Positions 1 to 7,836 of a DNA stretch of 14,931 bases are shown here, piece after piece; the stretch's first letter is position 1, and the number at the start of each line of letters is the position of its first letter. Position numbers and translations under genes: made by a program. This stretch comes from UBA668 sp049424465 (GTDB lineage: Bacteria; Actinomycetota; Acidimicrobiia; Acidimicrobiales; Ilumatobacteraceae). Under the pieces are notes generated by a model. That model was not told the DNA's origin, searched no databases, and saw only the letters and a program-made list of their open reading frames with translations. The stretch is from assembly GCA_049424465.1 (NCBI GenBank), contig JBMSSR010000043.1, forward strand, positions 1 through 14,931, written 5' to 3'.

Positions 1-301
1 GCCAGCAGTCGTCGTCGAGGGATTCGGCGACCTGAACCTGCCGCACCAGGTGTGGGGCCCGGTGCACGCCGCCGCCGGCCGCGGTGCGACGGTGGTCGTC
101 ACGTCCGGCGCGTTCACGCCCACGTCGTCGAACGAGACGCTCGAGGCGCTGGGTGTACTGGGGGGTGGCGGTTTGACGTCGCAGAAGGCGCGCGTGTTGC
201 TCGCCGCAGCGGGCGCCGTCGGCCTCGATGCGATGCGCACGCGGGCACTGCTCGAGTCGTATGCGCTCGAACGGGACGCCGGGGAGAAGGGAACGTCATG
301 A
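1..301 (+). CDS. Asparaginase, C-terminal fragment (5' end outside window)
   Basis: About 99 residues are readable from base 2 to the TGA at 299-301; the gene begins before the window. The fragment resembles the C-terminal domain of the bacterial asparaginase/glutaminase family (COG0252). It has a VVVEGFGDLNLP stretch (family: 'afGaGnvp'), then a 'rGatVVVTSgaf' strand, then the family-typical GGLTSQKARVLL segment near the end, where 'LtpeKARiLL' is usual. These enzymes hydrolyse L-asparagine (some also glutamine, or D-Asn to a lesser extent) to aspartate and ammonia. The catalytic threonines lie in the missing N-terminal part, so activity, subtype and any signal peptide cannot be judged. Its stop overlaps the next start (ATGA at 298-301), so it belongs to the downstream D-amino-acid/peptide operon. 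Family call fairly sure; subtype unknown. Confidence 0.75.
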   Translation, partial: PAVVVEGFGDLNLPHQVWGPVHAAAGRGATVVVTSGAFTPTSSNETLEALGVLGGGGLTSQKARVLLAAAGAVGLDAMRTRALLESYALERDAGEKGTS

Positions 302-1431
302 CCGCGTCGAGTGACATGCACGCGCAGCTGCAGCGCGAGTTCCAGCAGGTGGTTGACCGAGAGGCAGCGGTCGACGGCACCGCATGCCTGCTGCGCGTCG
401 AGCTGCCCGTGCACGGCGTCGTGTCACGGCACGCAGCAGGTGGACTCGTGCGCGGCGGCACCCCTGTCGATGTGCACACTCCGTTCCGGATCGCCAGCAT
501 CACGAAGACCTTCACGGCTGCCGTCGTCGTGCAACTGGCGGCCGAGGGGCGCCTGTCGTTCGACGACCTGATGACGACGCACCTGCCCGACAGCGCGCTC
601 GACCTCGTCGACCGGCTGCACGTGTGCGACGGCACGTCGTACGGCGCATCGATCACCGTGCGCCAGCTGCTCACGCATTCGAGCGGCCTCTTCGACTACG
701 CGCAGTCACACGACTTCTTCGCGGCGATCACCGCCGCACCCGAGCAGCCGTGGACGCCACGCCGCATGCTCGAGGGTGCGATCGAGTGGGGGCAGCCGCA
801 CTTCGCGCCCGGCACCGGCTACGGCTATGCCTACAGCGATACCGGGTACGTGCTGCTGGGGCTGATCATCGAGCGCCTCGATGGCCGACCGTTGCACGAG
901 TCGTACCGGGCCCGCATCCTCGACCCGCTCGACCTGCGGGCGACGTACCTCGAGGGGCACGAGGCGCACCGCGGGCCCGAGATGGCACACCCGTACCAGG
1001 GCGGGTTCGACACGTGGCCCATCCACGGCAGCGCCGACTGGGCGGGTGGTGGGCTGGTGAGCGACATCGACGACCTCGCTGCGTTCGCGCAGGCACTCGT
1101 CGCGGGCGACGTCGTGTCACGCGAATCACTCCACGAGATGCTGCGCTACGACTTCCGCACGCTCGATCCGGCGCAGCACTCACCGGGCTTCGTCGGCTAC
1201 GGCTTCGGCGTGGAGGCGCGTGACTACGACGGCTTCCTGCTGCGCGGTCACCGCGGTCACTGGGGCGCGTGGATGCACGTCGACCCGCACAGCGGCCTCA
1301 CCATCACGGGAACGATCAACCAGGCCGACCGGCGGCCCGACCGCGCCGTGCAGGCAGTGACCGCAGCAGTGCGCGCGAGCGGCCTCGGTGACGAGCGGGT
1401 CGACTGGGACCGCGTGCGGGGTGCGCGATGA
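298..1431 (+). CDS. Serine hydrolase, beta-lactamase/S12 family (first of three)
   Basis: A 377-residue protein of the class C beta-lactamase / DD-peptidase / D-aminopeptidase fold (MEROPS S12). The nucleophile motif SITK is at S67-K70, the YxN-type motif is YSD at 179-181, and the KTG-equivalent is HRG at 318-320. The family block RQLLTHSSGL lies between the first two. The ATG at 298 was chosen because it overlaps the asparaginase stop as ATGA and has an AGGGA ribosome site 5 bases upstream; an in-frame start at 52 would run through the asparaginase gene. No signal peptide or membrane segment is visible, so the protein should be cytoplasmic. That argues against a periplasmic beta-lactamase or cell-wall DD-peptidase role. 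In this operon a D-stereospecific peptidase, amidase or esterase acting on imported compounds fits better, but that is inference; S12 sequences alone do not reveal the substrate. Confidence 0.9.
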   Translation: MTASSDMHAQLQREFQQVVDREAAVDGTACLLRVELPVHGVVSRHAAGGLVRGGTPVDVHTPFRIASITKTFTAAVVVQLAAEGRLSFDDLMTTHLPDSALDLVDRLHVCDGTSYGASITVRQLLTHSSGLFDYAQSHDFFAAITAAPEQPWTPRRMLEGAIEWGQPHFAPGTGYGYAYSDTGYVLLGLIIERLDGRPLHESYRARILDPLDLRATYLEGHEAHRGPEMAHPYQGGFDTWPIHGSADWAGGGLVSDIDDLAAFAQALVAGDVVSRESLHEMLRYDFRTLDPAQHSPGFVGYGFGVEARDYDGFLLRGHRGHWGAWMHVDPHSGLTITGTINQADRRPDRAVQAVTAAVRASGLGDERVDWDRVRGAR

Positions 1432-2828
1432 ACACTGCCGAGCGGCGCCGGCGCGTCGAGCAGGGACTGCTCGCGGCTGTGCAGGTGTCGAACCGCCCGG
1501 TCGAGCAGCACGCGCTCGCTGACCGTATGGCTCGCTTCGGCGTGCCCGGCGCCAGTCTCGCCGTGATCGACGACGGCGAGGTGTCGTGGGCTGCGGGCTA
1601 CGGCGTGTGCAGTCCCGACGGCTCGCCAGTGCGGGCCGACACGCTCTTCCAGGCAGCGTCGATCAGCAAGGCGGTCGCGGCGGTGGGTGTGCTGGCACTG
1701 GTCGAGCACGGCGATCTCGATCTCGATGCCGACGTCAACTCGGTGCTGCGGTCGTGGCGGGTACCCGACAGCGTGCACACGGCGGCGACCCCGATGACCG
1801 TGCGGCACCTGCTGTGTCACCGTGCCGGTACCACCGTGCCCGGGTTCCCCGGCTACCCGCTCGGCACCGACGTGCCCGCGACGGTCGGTGTGCTCGACGG
1901 TGTCGGCAACACGCCGCGCGTCGAGTCGTTCACCGCGCCGGGCACGATCACCCAGTACTCCGGTGGCGGCACCACGATCGTGCAGCAACTGGTCTGCGAC
2001 GTGACGGGTCGCGACTTCGGCGAACTGATGCACGACCTCGTGCTCGCACCACTCGGCATGGTCGACAGCGCGTACGTGCAGCCGCTGCCCGAGCACCTGC
2101 GGTCTCGCGCTGCGGTCGGGCACGGCGCGACGGGTGCAGCGGTCCCCGGGGGCTTTCACGTGTACCCCGAGTTGCAGGCGGCGGGACTGTGGACCACGGC
2201 GGTCGACCTCGCCCGGTGGCTGCTCGGCGTGCAGGCCATGCTGCGCGGCGACGGCGGACCGCTGTCCCGCGAGACCGCGCAGGTGATGGTGACGCCCGTC
2301 GAGAGCGGCCCGTTCGGCCTCGGGCCCGAGGTCGGTGGCGGGGGTGCGCACCGTCGCTTCGGACACAGCGGTGCCAACGAGGGATTCCGCACGCAGATGG
2401 ACGCGCTCGTCGACCGCCCGGTCGGCGGTGTGGTGCTCACCAATGCCGACGCCGGCACCACGCTGTGCGCCGAGGTGCGCCGGGCGTTCGCTGCCGAGTA
2501 CGGGTGGGGCGACCTCGGGACGGCGCACCGCATCGAGGTGGTCGACGTCGACCACGGGGTGCTGCGCTCGTACGCCGGTCGGTACGCCGGCCCGTTCGAC
2601 CGGCCGATGAAGCTCGAGTTCGCCGACGGCGAGCTGTTCAGCCCGGCCCCGTACGGCCGCCGCCGCATCCTGCCGCTCGGGCACACCACGTTCCTCGACG
2701 AGGAGACCGGTGCGACGCTCGAGGTGCAGCCCCGCGAGCACGACGACGGCCGGCCGACGCTGCACATCGCCGTCCTGGTGGGCGGGGCGGAACTGATGGG
2801 ATTCGACAGGGTGGAGGACACACGATGA
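1428..2828 (+). CDS. Serine hydrolase, S12 family with C-terminal beta domain (second of three)
   Basis: A 466-residue S12-type hydrolase. The motifs are SISK at S78-K81, YSG at 177-179 (in YSGGG) and HSG at 313-315 (HSGANEGF). A conserved GVPGASLAVIDDG start of the fold lies around residues 38-50. After the catalytic domain (to about 350), roughly 110 residues beginning near 'YAGRYAG' resemble the beta-rich lipocalin/DUF3471-like C-terminal domain seen in D-aminopeptidases and EstB-like esterases. It has no signal peptide. The ATG overlaps the preceding stop (ATGA, 1428-1431), and GGGG at 1418-1421 may serve as a weak ribosome site. It resembles the third S12 protein of this window (10560-12062) more than its immediate neighbour: both have YSGGG, an HxG followed by N-[ED]-G, and the same C-terminal extension. 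Likely role: hydrolysis of D-residue peptides, amides or related esters in the cytoplasm; the exact substrate is unknown. Confidence 0.9.
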   Translation: MNTAERRRRVEQGLLAAVQVSNRPVEQHALADRMARFGVPGASLAVIDDGEVSWAAGYGVCSPDGSPVRADTLFQAASISKAVAAVGVLALVEHGDLDLDADVNSVLRSWRVPDSVHTAATPMTVRHLLCHRAGTTVPGFPGYPLGTDVPATVGVLDGVGNTPRVESFTAPGTITQYSGGGTTIVQQLVCDVTGRDFGELMHDLVLAPLGMVDSAYVQPLPEHLRSRAAVGHGATGAAVPGGFHVYPELQAAGLWTTAVDLARWLLGVQAMLRGDGGPLSRETAQVMVTPVESGPFGLGPEVGGGGAHRRFGHSGANEGFRTQMDALVDRPVGGVVLTNADAGTTLCAEVRRAFAAEYGWGDLGTAHRIEVVDVDHGVLRSYAGRYAGPFDRPMKLEFADGELFSPAPYGRRRILPLGHTTFLDEETGATLEVQPREHDDGRPTLHIAVLVGGAELMGFDRVEDTR

Positions 2829-4234
2829 GCACGACGACGTTCGCCGACGCGGCATGGGACTCGGCGCTGCCGGTGTTGATGGACTACATCGCCATCCCGG
2901 CGCGGTCGCCGATGTTCGACCCGCAGTGGCACGAGACCGGTCACATCAGGCGTGCGGCAACGCTGCTGCGCGACTGGGCGGTCGCGCAGGGCATCGAGGG
3001 CGCGACGGTCGAACTGGTCGAGGCACCCGGGCTGACACCCGTGTTGCTCGTCGAGATCCCGGCGACCGACGCTGTGCTCGCGGGCCGCACCGTGCTGCTG
3101 TACGGGCACATGGACAAGCAGCCCGAGTTCGAGGGATGGGAACCCGGGCTCGGCCCGGGGGAGCCGGTGCTCCGCGGCGACCGCCTGTACGGGCGAGGCG
3201 GCGCCGACGACGGCTACTCGGTGTTCGCTGCACTCATCGCGATCGCCGCGGTGCGCGAGGCAGGCGGGCGACACGCGCGGTGTGTCGTGCTCATCGAGGC
3301 GAGCGAGGAGAGCAGCAGCGTGCACCTCGCGCCGCACCTCGAGCGGCTGCTGCCGCGCGTCGGTGTCGCCGACCTCGTCATCACGCTCGACTCGTTCTGC
3401 GAGACGTACGACCGGCTGTGGACCACGACGTCGACCCGCGGTGTCTGTGGCGGTGTGCTGAACATCGAGGTGTGCGCGGACGACCCGCACAGCGGGCGCG
3501 CCAGTGGGGTGCTGCCGTCGTCGTTCCGCATCCTGCGCGAACTGCTCGACCGCGTCGAGGACTCGGCAACGGGTGCACTGCTGCTCGGCACGGCGAACGT
3601 CGACATCCCCGCGCACCGAGTGCGCGAGGCCGAGGTCGCCGCGGCAGCGTTCCCCCGCCTGTCGTCGTCCTTCCGCCCGGTCGAGGGGGTGCACCCTATG
3701 GGGCTGACCGCAGCCGACGAACTGCTCAACGAGACGTGGCGGCCGGCGCTCGAGGTGATCGGCATCGACGGCTTGCCGCCCGTGGCCGACGCCGGCAACG
3801 TGTTCCGCTCGCGCCTGTCGGTGAAGCTCTCGCTGCGGCTGCCCCCGACCGCCGACACGTGGGCCGTCGGCGACGAGCTGCGCCGCACGCTCGAGGCCGA
3901 ACCGCCGCACGGCGCACGTGTGGTGCTGCACGAGGGGGCGCGCGGGCCGGGCTGGGAGTCGCCGGCCTTCGAGCCGTGGCTCGCCGCAGCGATCGAGGCG
4001 GCCAGCACCCGTCACTGGCAGTCGCCGTCAGCATCGTGTGGTGTCGGTGGCACCATCCCGTTCATGGGCATGCTCGGTGAGGCAATGCCGGACGCGCAGT
4101 ACCTGTTGATGGGTGTGCTCGGGCCCGAGTCGAACGCCCACGGGCCCAACGAGTTCCTCCACCTGCCCACCGTGCGCCGGGTCACTGGCACCGTCACCGA
4201 CGTACTGCAGGCGCACGCGGCGAGGTGGACGTGA
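2825..4234 (+). CDS. M20 family metallopeptidase, candidate N-succinyl-L-amino acid desuccinylase or dipeptidase
   Basis: A 469-residue di-zinc M20 peptidase with the full set of catalytic residues: H95 and D97 in GHMDKQP, bridging D128 in GRGGADDG, catalytic base E161 and ligand E162 in EASEES, D189 in ITLDSF, and H439 in SNAHGPNE near the C-terminus. A lid/dimerisation domain occupies roughly residues 210-370. The ATG at 2825 overlaps the upstream stop (ATGA) and has GGAGGA at 2813-2818. M20 enzymes include dipeptidases and N-acyl-amino-acid deacylases. Because a GNAT acyltransferase and an NSAR-like racemase follow immediately, I infer that it removes the N-succinyl group from N-succinyl-L-amino acids, the last step of the D-to-L conversion pathway. 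A dipeptidase of the length seen in the larger M20 subfamilies remains a real alternative. No signal peptide, so cytoplasmic. Confidence 0.92.
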   Translation: MSTTTFADAAWDSALPVLMDYIAIPARSPMFDPQWHETGHIRRAATLLRDWAVAQGIEGATVELVEAPGLTPVLLVEIPATDAVLAGRTVLLYGHMDKQPEFEGWEPGLGPGEPVLRGDRLYGRGGADDGYSVFAALIAIAAVREAGGRHARCVVLIEASEESSSVHLAPHLERLLPRVGVADLVITLDSFCETYDRLWTTTSTRGVCGGVLNIEVCADDPHSGRASGVLPSSFRILRELLDRVEDSATGALLLGTANVDIPAHRVREAEVAAAAFPRLSSSFRPVEGVHPMGLTAADELLNETWRPALEVIGIDGLPPVADAGNVFRSRLSVKLSLRLPPTADTWAVGDELRRTLEAEPPHGARVVLHEGARGPGWESPAFEPWLAAAIEAASTRHWQSPSASCGVGGTIPFMGMLGEAMPDAQYLLMGVLGPESNAHGPNEFLHLPTVRRVTGTVTDVLQAHAARWT

Positions 4235-5004
4235 CCACGGTCGACGCCGCCACCGCTCGCCGCGAGGCCGACACTGCCGCGGCCGACGCCGGCGTCGTCA
4301 TCCGCGCCGTCGCGACGCCCGACGAGCTCGACGTGCTGCGCGCCACGATGGAGTCCGTGTGGGGGGCCGAGATCGTGCCGCCGCGCAACCTGTTGCGCGG
4401 GCTCGCGCTCGGTGGTGCGTGTCTGCTGCTCGCCTCCGACGCCACCTCGCCCGGTGAGTCGCCCGTCGGCTTCGCGCTCGGCTGGCTCGGTTGGTTCGGC
4501 GGCATGCACTTCCACTCGCACCAGGTCGGCGTGCGGTCGGGCCTGCGGGGCGGCGGCGTGGGGTACGCACTCAAGCTCACCCAGCGCGCGGTGTGTCTCG
4601 AGCACGGCGTTGCCGAGATGCGGTGGACGTTCGACCCGATGCTGCTGTCGAACGCGCGCTTCAACCTCGGACGACTGGGTGCGGTGCCACTGGCGTTCCT
4701 CGAGCACTGCTACGGCGACCGGCGTGACGCGTTCAACACCGGTGAGCGCACCGACCGGCTCGAGGTGTCGTGGCAGCTCGACGTAGGTGTCGGGCCGTCG
4801 ATCGACCGCGTGCGCCACGTGCTGGCATCAGCCAGTGCCGTCGAGACCATCGAGGTGCCGCTCGACTACGCGTCGCTGCGCGCGTCGGATCCCGGCTCGG
4901 CAGCGCAGGAGCGTGCCCGGGTCGGGGCAGCACTCGGCGCGGCCTTCGCGACCGGCGCGCACGTGATGCTGCGCGACGACACGTATCTGGTGGTGCGGCC
5001 GTGA
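4231..5004 (+). CDS. GNAT acyltransferase (COG3375 type), candidate D-amino acid N-succinyltransferase
   Basis: A 257-residue GNAT-superfamily protein. The acyl-CoA pyrophosphate loop is RGGGVG at residues 106-111, preceded by the strand HFHSHQVGVRSGL. Further on are features I recognise from the COG3375 group: WTFDP at 132-136, N141 and 'FNLGRLG' at 144-150, YGD at 161-163 and TDRLEVSW at 174-181. The GTG at 4231 was chosen because it makes a GTGA overlap with the M20 stop and has GAGG 5 bases upstream; a GTG at 4225 is possible and adds two residues. COG3375 genes commonly sit beside MenC/NSAR-type racemases. In Geobacillus kaustophilus a GNAT enzyme in this setting transfers succinyl from succinyl-CoA to D-amino acids. 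That function is inferred here from its place between the M20 and NSAR genes. An acetyltransferase with another amine acceptor cannot be excluded. Confidence 0.85.
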   Translation: MTTVDAATARREADTAAADAGVVIRAVATPDELDVLRATMESVWGAEIVPPRNLLRGLALGGACLLLASDATSPGESPVGFALGWLGWFGGMHFHSHQVGVRSGLRGGGVGYALKLTQRAVCLEHGVAEMRWTFDPMLLSNARFNLGRLGAVPLAFLEHCYGDRRDAFNTGERTDRLEVSWQLDVGVGPSIDRVRHVLASASAVETIEVPLDYASLRASDPGSAAQERARVGAALGAAFATGAHVMLRDDTYLVVRP

Positions 5005-6152
5005 GGATCCGGCGCCTTCGGCTCGTGCGCGTCGCGATGCCGCTCGTCAGCCCGTTTCGCACCTCGTTCGGCGTGCAGGCGACGCGCGACGTGCTGCTGG
5101 TGCACGTCGAGGCGAGGGTCGACGGTGTCGACGTCGAGGGCTGGGGCGAGTGCGCGGCACATGCCGAGCCGTTCTACAACGAGGAGTTCACCGAGGCGGC
5201 GGTGGTCGTACTGCGGCGGTTCCTCGTCCCAGCCGTGGTCACCGTGGGTGACGACCTGACGGGTGCATCAGTCGCCTCGGCGTGCAGCCAGGTGAAGGGC
5301 TACCGGGCGGCCAAGGCGGGACTCGAGATGGCGGTGCTCGACGCCGAGTTGCGTGCGACGGGCATGCCGCTCGCCGAGCGTCTCGGTGCGACGCGCCCCG
5401 CCGCCGACGTCGGGGTCAGTGTCGGCATCGCCACCACGGTCGACCAACTGGTCGAGCAGGTGGCCGGCTACGTCGCTGACGGCTATGGGCGCGTCAAGCT
5501 GAAGGTGATGCCGGGATGGGGTGCAGAGCCGGTCGGTGCGGTGCGCGCCGCGTTCCCGTCACTGCCGTTGCAGGTCGACGCCAACGCCGGCTACGACCCC
5601 GTTGACGCGTCACACGCCGAGCAGCTTGCGGCACTGGACCGGTTCGGTCTGCTGATGATCGAGCAACCGTTCGGTCCCGACGAGTGGGCGGCGCACGCCG
5701 CGCTCGCGTCGCGGCTCGACACACCGATCTGCCTCGACGAGTCGATCCTGTCAGCACGCCATGCCGCACACGCGCTCGACGTCGCGGCGTGCAGGATCGT
5801 CAACATCAAGGTGGGCCGGGTCGGTGGCGTGCTCGAGAGTGTGCGCGTGCACGACGCGTGCCGCGATCGCGGGGTGCCGGTGTGGTGCGGCGGGATGCTC
5901 GAGACCGGCGTCGGTCGGGCTGCCAACCTCGCGGTTGCGGCACTGCCTGGCTGCACGTTCCCCGCTGACCTGTCGGCGAGCGACCGCTACTGGCGGCGCG
6001 ACATCACCGAGCCGTTCGGGCTGGTGCCCGGCACGTCCACCATTGCGGTTCCGACGGGTGCCGGGCTCGGCGTGCAGGTCGACGACGCGGTGCTCGACGA
6101 GCTCGGCGCCACCTACGACGACGTGTGGCCCGCACACGGGGAGGTCCACTGA
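5001..6152 (+). CDS. Enolase-superfamily N-succinylamino acid racemase / o-succinylbenzoate synthase-like
   Basis: A 383-residue member of the MenC/NSAR branch of the muconate-lactonising enzyme group. The N-terminal capping domain is followed by the barrel with its catalytic set: KLK at 166-168 (K168 one acid/base lysine), metal ligands D193 (DANAGY), E221 (IEQPF) and D246 (LDES), and the second lysine K270 in NIKVGRVGG. The segment WCGGMLETGVGRAANLA is characteristic of the NSAR/OSBS family. Spacings E221-D246 (25) and D246-K270 (24) equal those I recall for Amycolatopsis NSAR. The GTG at 5001 overlaps the GNAT stop as GTGA. No other menaquinone gene is visible, while acyltransferase and deacylase genes flank it. 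I therefore favour racemisation of N-succinylamino acids over menaquinone synthesis, though many family members do both and it would often be auto-named menC. Confidence 0.88.
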   Translation: MRIRRLRLVRVAMPLVSPFRTSFGVQATRDVLLVHVEARVDGVDVEGWGECAAHAEPFYNEEFTEAAVVVLRRFLVPAVVTVGDDLTGASVASACSQVKGYRAAKAGLEMAVLDAELRATGMPLAERLGATRPAADVGVSVGIATTVDQLVEQVAGYVADGYGRVKLKVMPGWGAEPVGAVRAAFPSLPLQVDANAGYDPVDASHAEQLAALDRFGLLMIEQPFGPDEWAAHAALASRLDTPICLDESILSARHAAHALDVAACRIVNIKVGRVGGVLESVRVHDACRDRGVPVWCGGMLETGVGRAANLAVAALPGCTFPADLSASDRYWRRDITEPFGLVPGTSTIAVPTGAGLGVQVDDAVLDELGATYDDVWPAHGEVH

Positions 6153-6153
6153 C

Positions 6154-6873
6154 ATGGCAGGTTCCCGACGGTCGACACCCGCACGCGCGACGCGCACCCG
6201 AGGCGTTCGTGCCGACGTGCCGATCACCCGCGACCTCATCGTCGAGACTGCCTTCCGGCTCATCGACGAGCGCGGCACCGACAGCTTCAGCATGCGGTCG
6301 CTCGCCACCGAACTCGGCGTGTTCCCCGCGACGCTGTACTGGCACGTCGGTGACCGTGCCCAGTTGCTCGGCCTCGTCGAGCAGCAGTGGATCGGTGGGA
6401 TCGAGGTGCCTGCGGCCGGTGACTGGAAGCAGTGGATGCGCGAGCTGTCGCGCAACTACCGACGCCACGCCCACCGTCACCCCAACGTTGCCCGGCTGAT
6501 GACGGTCGAGCGGGCGCGCAACACCGAGAACCTGACGATCCCCGACGCCGTGCTCGGCGAGCTCGCTGCACTGGGCCTCGACGACGACCTTGTGCACGCG
6601 TACAACGCCGTGATCGGCGCGGTGCAGGGCTACGTCGTGGTCGAGCTCGCTCGGTCGGGCGAGCCGAGCCCCGAGGCGGCAGCGGCGACCGAGCACGACC
6701 TGCGCTCGATCGACCCAGCGCGGTTCCCGCACGTGACGAGCCACTTCGACGAACTGGCCAACCGGGCGCTGTCGGTGCGCTGGAGCGACAGCGAGTCGGG
6801 GCTGCCCGACGAGAGCTTCGACCTGTTGGTCGACCTGCTGATCGACGGCCTCGACCGCCGCCGACGGGCCTGA
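6154..6873 (+). CDS. TetR-family transcriptional regulator, last gene of the operon
   Basis: A 239-residue regulator. A basic N-terminal arm (residues 1-22) leads into the TetR DNA-binding domain at about 24-70: the helix ITRDLIVETAFRLIDERG, then SMRSLATELGV and the recognition helix around PATLYWHV (58-65). The remainder is an alpha-helical ligand-binding and dimerisation domain, probably of the TetR_C type. The ATG at 6154 lies one base after the NSAR stop, with GGGGAGG at 6138-6144, so it is co-expressed with the operon it probably controls. The likely ligand is an intermediate of the pathway or an imported peptide or D-amino acid; this is inference. A candidate operator is the near-palindrome present at 10471-10485 and 12089-12103. 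The operon's own promoter lies upstream of the window and could not be examined. Confidence 0.92.
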   Translation: MAGSRRSTPARATRTRGVRADVPITRDLIVETAFRLIDERGTDSFSMRSLATELGVFPATLYWHVGDRAQLLGLVEQQWIGGIEVPAAGDWKQWMRELSRNYRRHAHRHPNVARLMTVERARNTENLTIPDAVLGELAALGLDDDLVHAYNAVIGAVQGYVVVELARSGEPSPEAAAATEHDLRSIDPARFPHVTSHFDELANRALSVRWSDSESGLPDESFDLLVDLLIDGLDRRRRA

Positions 6874-6881
6874 CCCCCGAT

Positions 6882-6899
6882 CACGCCGAGCGGGGCGTG
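6882..6899. terminator. Possible bidirectional terminator hairpin between convergent genes
   Basis: The 39-base gap between the convergent TetR and permease stops contains a perfect 6-bp GC-rich inverted repeat, CACGCC and GGCGTG, with a 6-base loop. No U-tract follows on either strand, so it would be a weak or non-canonical terminator. Position supports the call more than the structure does. Confidence 0.35.
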
Positions 6900-6912
6900 T
6901 GGTGCGGCGCGC

Positions 6913-7836
6913 TCAGAGCGACGAGAGGTTGCGGCCGTGCCGGCGCTGCACGGCGTCACCGATGAGCGTGAGTGACAGCACGGTGAGGAACAGCGCTGCA
7001 CCGGGTACGAGCACGGGGTAGAGGCTGTCGGTGATCTTCGGCTTGCCGGCCGCGATCATCGACCCCCAGGTGCTGGTGGGCGGCGCCACCGACAGGTTCA
7101 GGTACGCCAGCCCACCCTCGGCCACCACGGCACCCGCGACGGCGACCACCATCATGGACAGCAGCGTGGGCATGACGTTGGGGAGGATCTCTCGGCGCAT
7201 GATGCGCGCATCGGTCGCGCCGAGTGACCGAGCAGCGAGGACGAAGTCGCGGTTCGAGATCGAGAGCGTGAGCGCGCGTACGACACGGATCGTGGGGCCG
7301 AGATAGATGAGCGCAATCGCCAGCACGACCGTGAGCAGCCCGCGGCTGTCGGTGAACGCGACGATCGACGCCGCGAGCAGCATCGTGGGGAAGGCCATGA
7401 GCACGTCGGCCGAGAACAGCGTGACCTGCTCGAACGAGCGCCGCCGGTAGCCGGCGATCAGCCCGATGAGGCCGCCGACGAGCGACGACAGGAGCACCGC
7501 CGAGATGCCCACGGTGAGACTGACCCGCGCACCGTGCACGGTGCGCGACAGCAGGTCGCGCCCCAGTTGGTCGGTGCCCAGCCAGTTGCGACCGGTGGGG
7601 ATGCTCAACGGAATGCCGGCCCTGGTGTCGGCGGGGTCGTACAGCGGCAGCGCGTCGGCCAACAGTGCCGCCGCGGTGAGCACGACGAGCCACCCGACCG
7701 ACAACCACACGACGGGGCCGAGGCGCTGGCGCGGTGCCGCGTCGTCGGGCGAACCGTGATGCTGCTCGCGCTGCCCGGGCATGCCCGGCGTCGAGGTGTC
7801 GTCCCAGTCGCGGCCGGGCGGGCGGGTGATGCTCAC
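6913..7836 (-). CDS. Peptide-type ABC transporter permease (DppC/OppC-like)
   Basis: A 307-residue inner-membrane permease of the dipeptide/oligopeptide/nickel class. A polar N-terminal tail of about 40 residues precedes the first membrane helix (VVWLSVGWLVVLTAAALLA, about 43-61). The DppC signature GTDQLGRDLLSRTVHGARVSL follows and then four or five further hydrophobic helices. The cytoplasmic ATPase-contact (EAA) loop reads RDFVLAARSLGATDARIMRREILPN, split here by function: A-A-R-S-L-G contact, then L-P-N. The GTG at 7836 was chosen because it makes a GTGA overlap with the stop of the upstream permease; longer in-frame versions run through that gene. It is the last gene of the importer operon and ends 39 bases from the convergent TetR gene. 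Together with its partner permease it should form the channel for imported peptides; the substrate is inferred from context. Confidence 0.93.
   Translation of the reverse strand: MSITRPPGRDWDDTSTPGMPGQREQHHGSPDDAAPRQRLGPVVWLSVGWLVVLTAAALLADALPLYDPADTRAGIPLSIPTGRNWLGTDQLGRDLLSRTVHGARVSLTVGISAVLLSSLVGGLIGLIAGYRRRSFEQVTLFSADVLMAFPTMLLAASIVAFTDSRGLLTVVLAIALIYLGPTIRVVRALTLSISNRDFVLAARSLGATDARIMRREILPNVMPTLLSMMVVAVAGAVVAEGGLAYLNLSVAPPTSTWGSMIAAGKPKITDSLYPVLVPGAALFLTVLSLTLIGDAVQRRHGRNLSSL

Noticed and set aside
50..301. A separate small gene starting at 50
   Set aside because: The frame is open to the window edge and the residues before 50 continue the asparaginase C-terminal domain, so this ATG is internal.
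298..2828. Beta-lactamase resistance genes
   Set aside because: The proteins have the S12/class C fold but lack export signals, and their neighbours are amino acid and peptide metabolism genes; resistance is not supported.
2156..4015. Long minus-strand open frames opposite the + operon (for example 619 codons here, 532 codons at 1257-2855)
   Set aside because: The encoded sequences are rich in Arg, His, Ala and Gln with no recognisable motifs, and they lie opposite genes with complete catalytic motif sets. They follow from high GC, where stop codons are rare.
5001..6152. A dedicated menaquinone gene menC
   Set aside because: Sequence alone cannot exclude OSBS activity, but no other men gene is present and the flanking acyltransferase and deacylase genes fit NSAR better.
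6590..6605. TTGTGCACGCGTACAA inside the TetR gene, resembling the operator
   Set aside because: It is one base longer, the half-site spacing differs, and it lies inside the coding region for the helical domain; probably chance.
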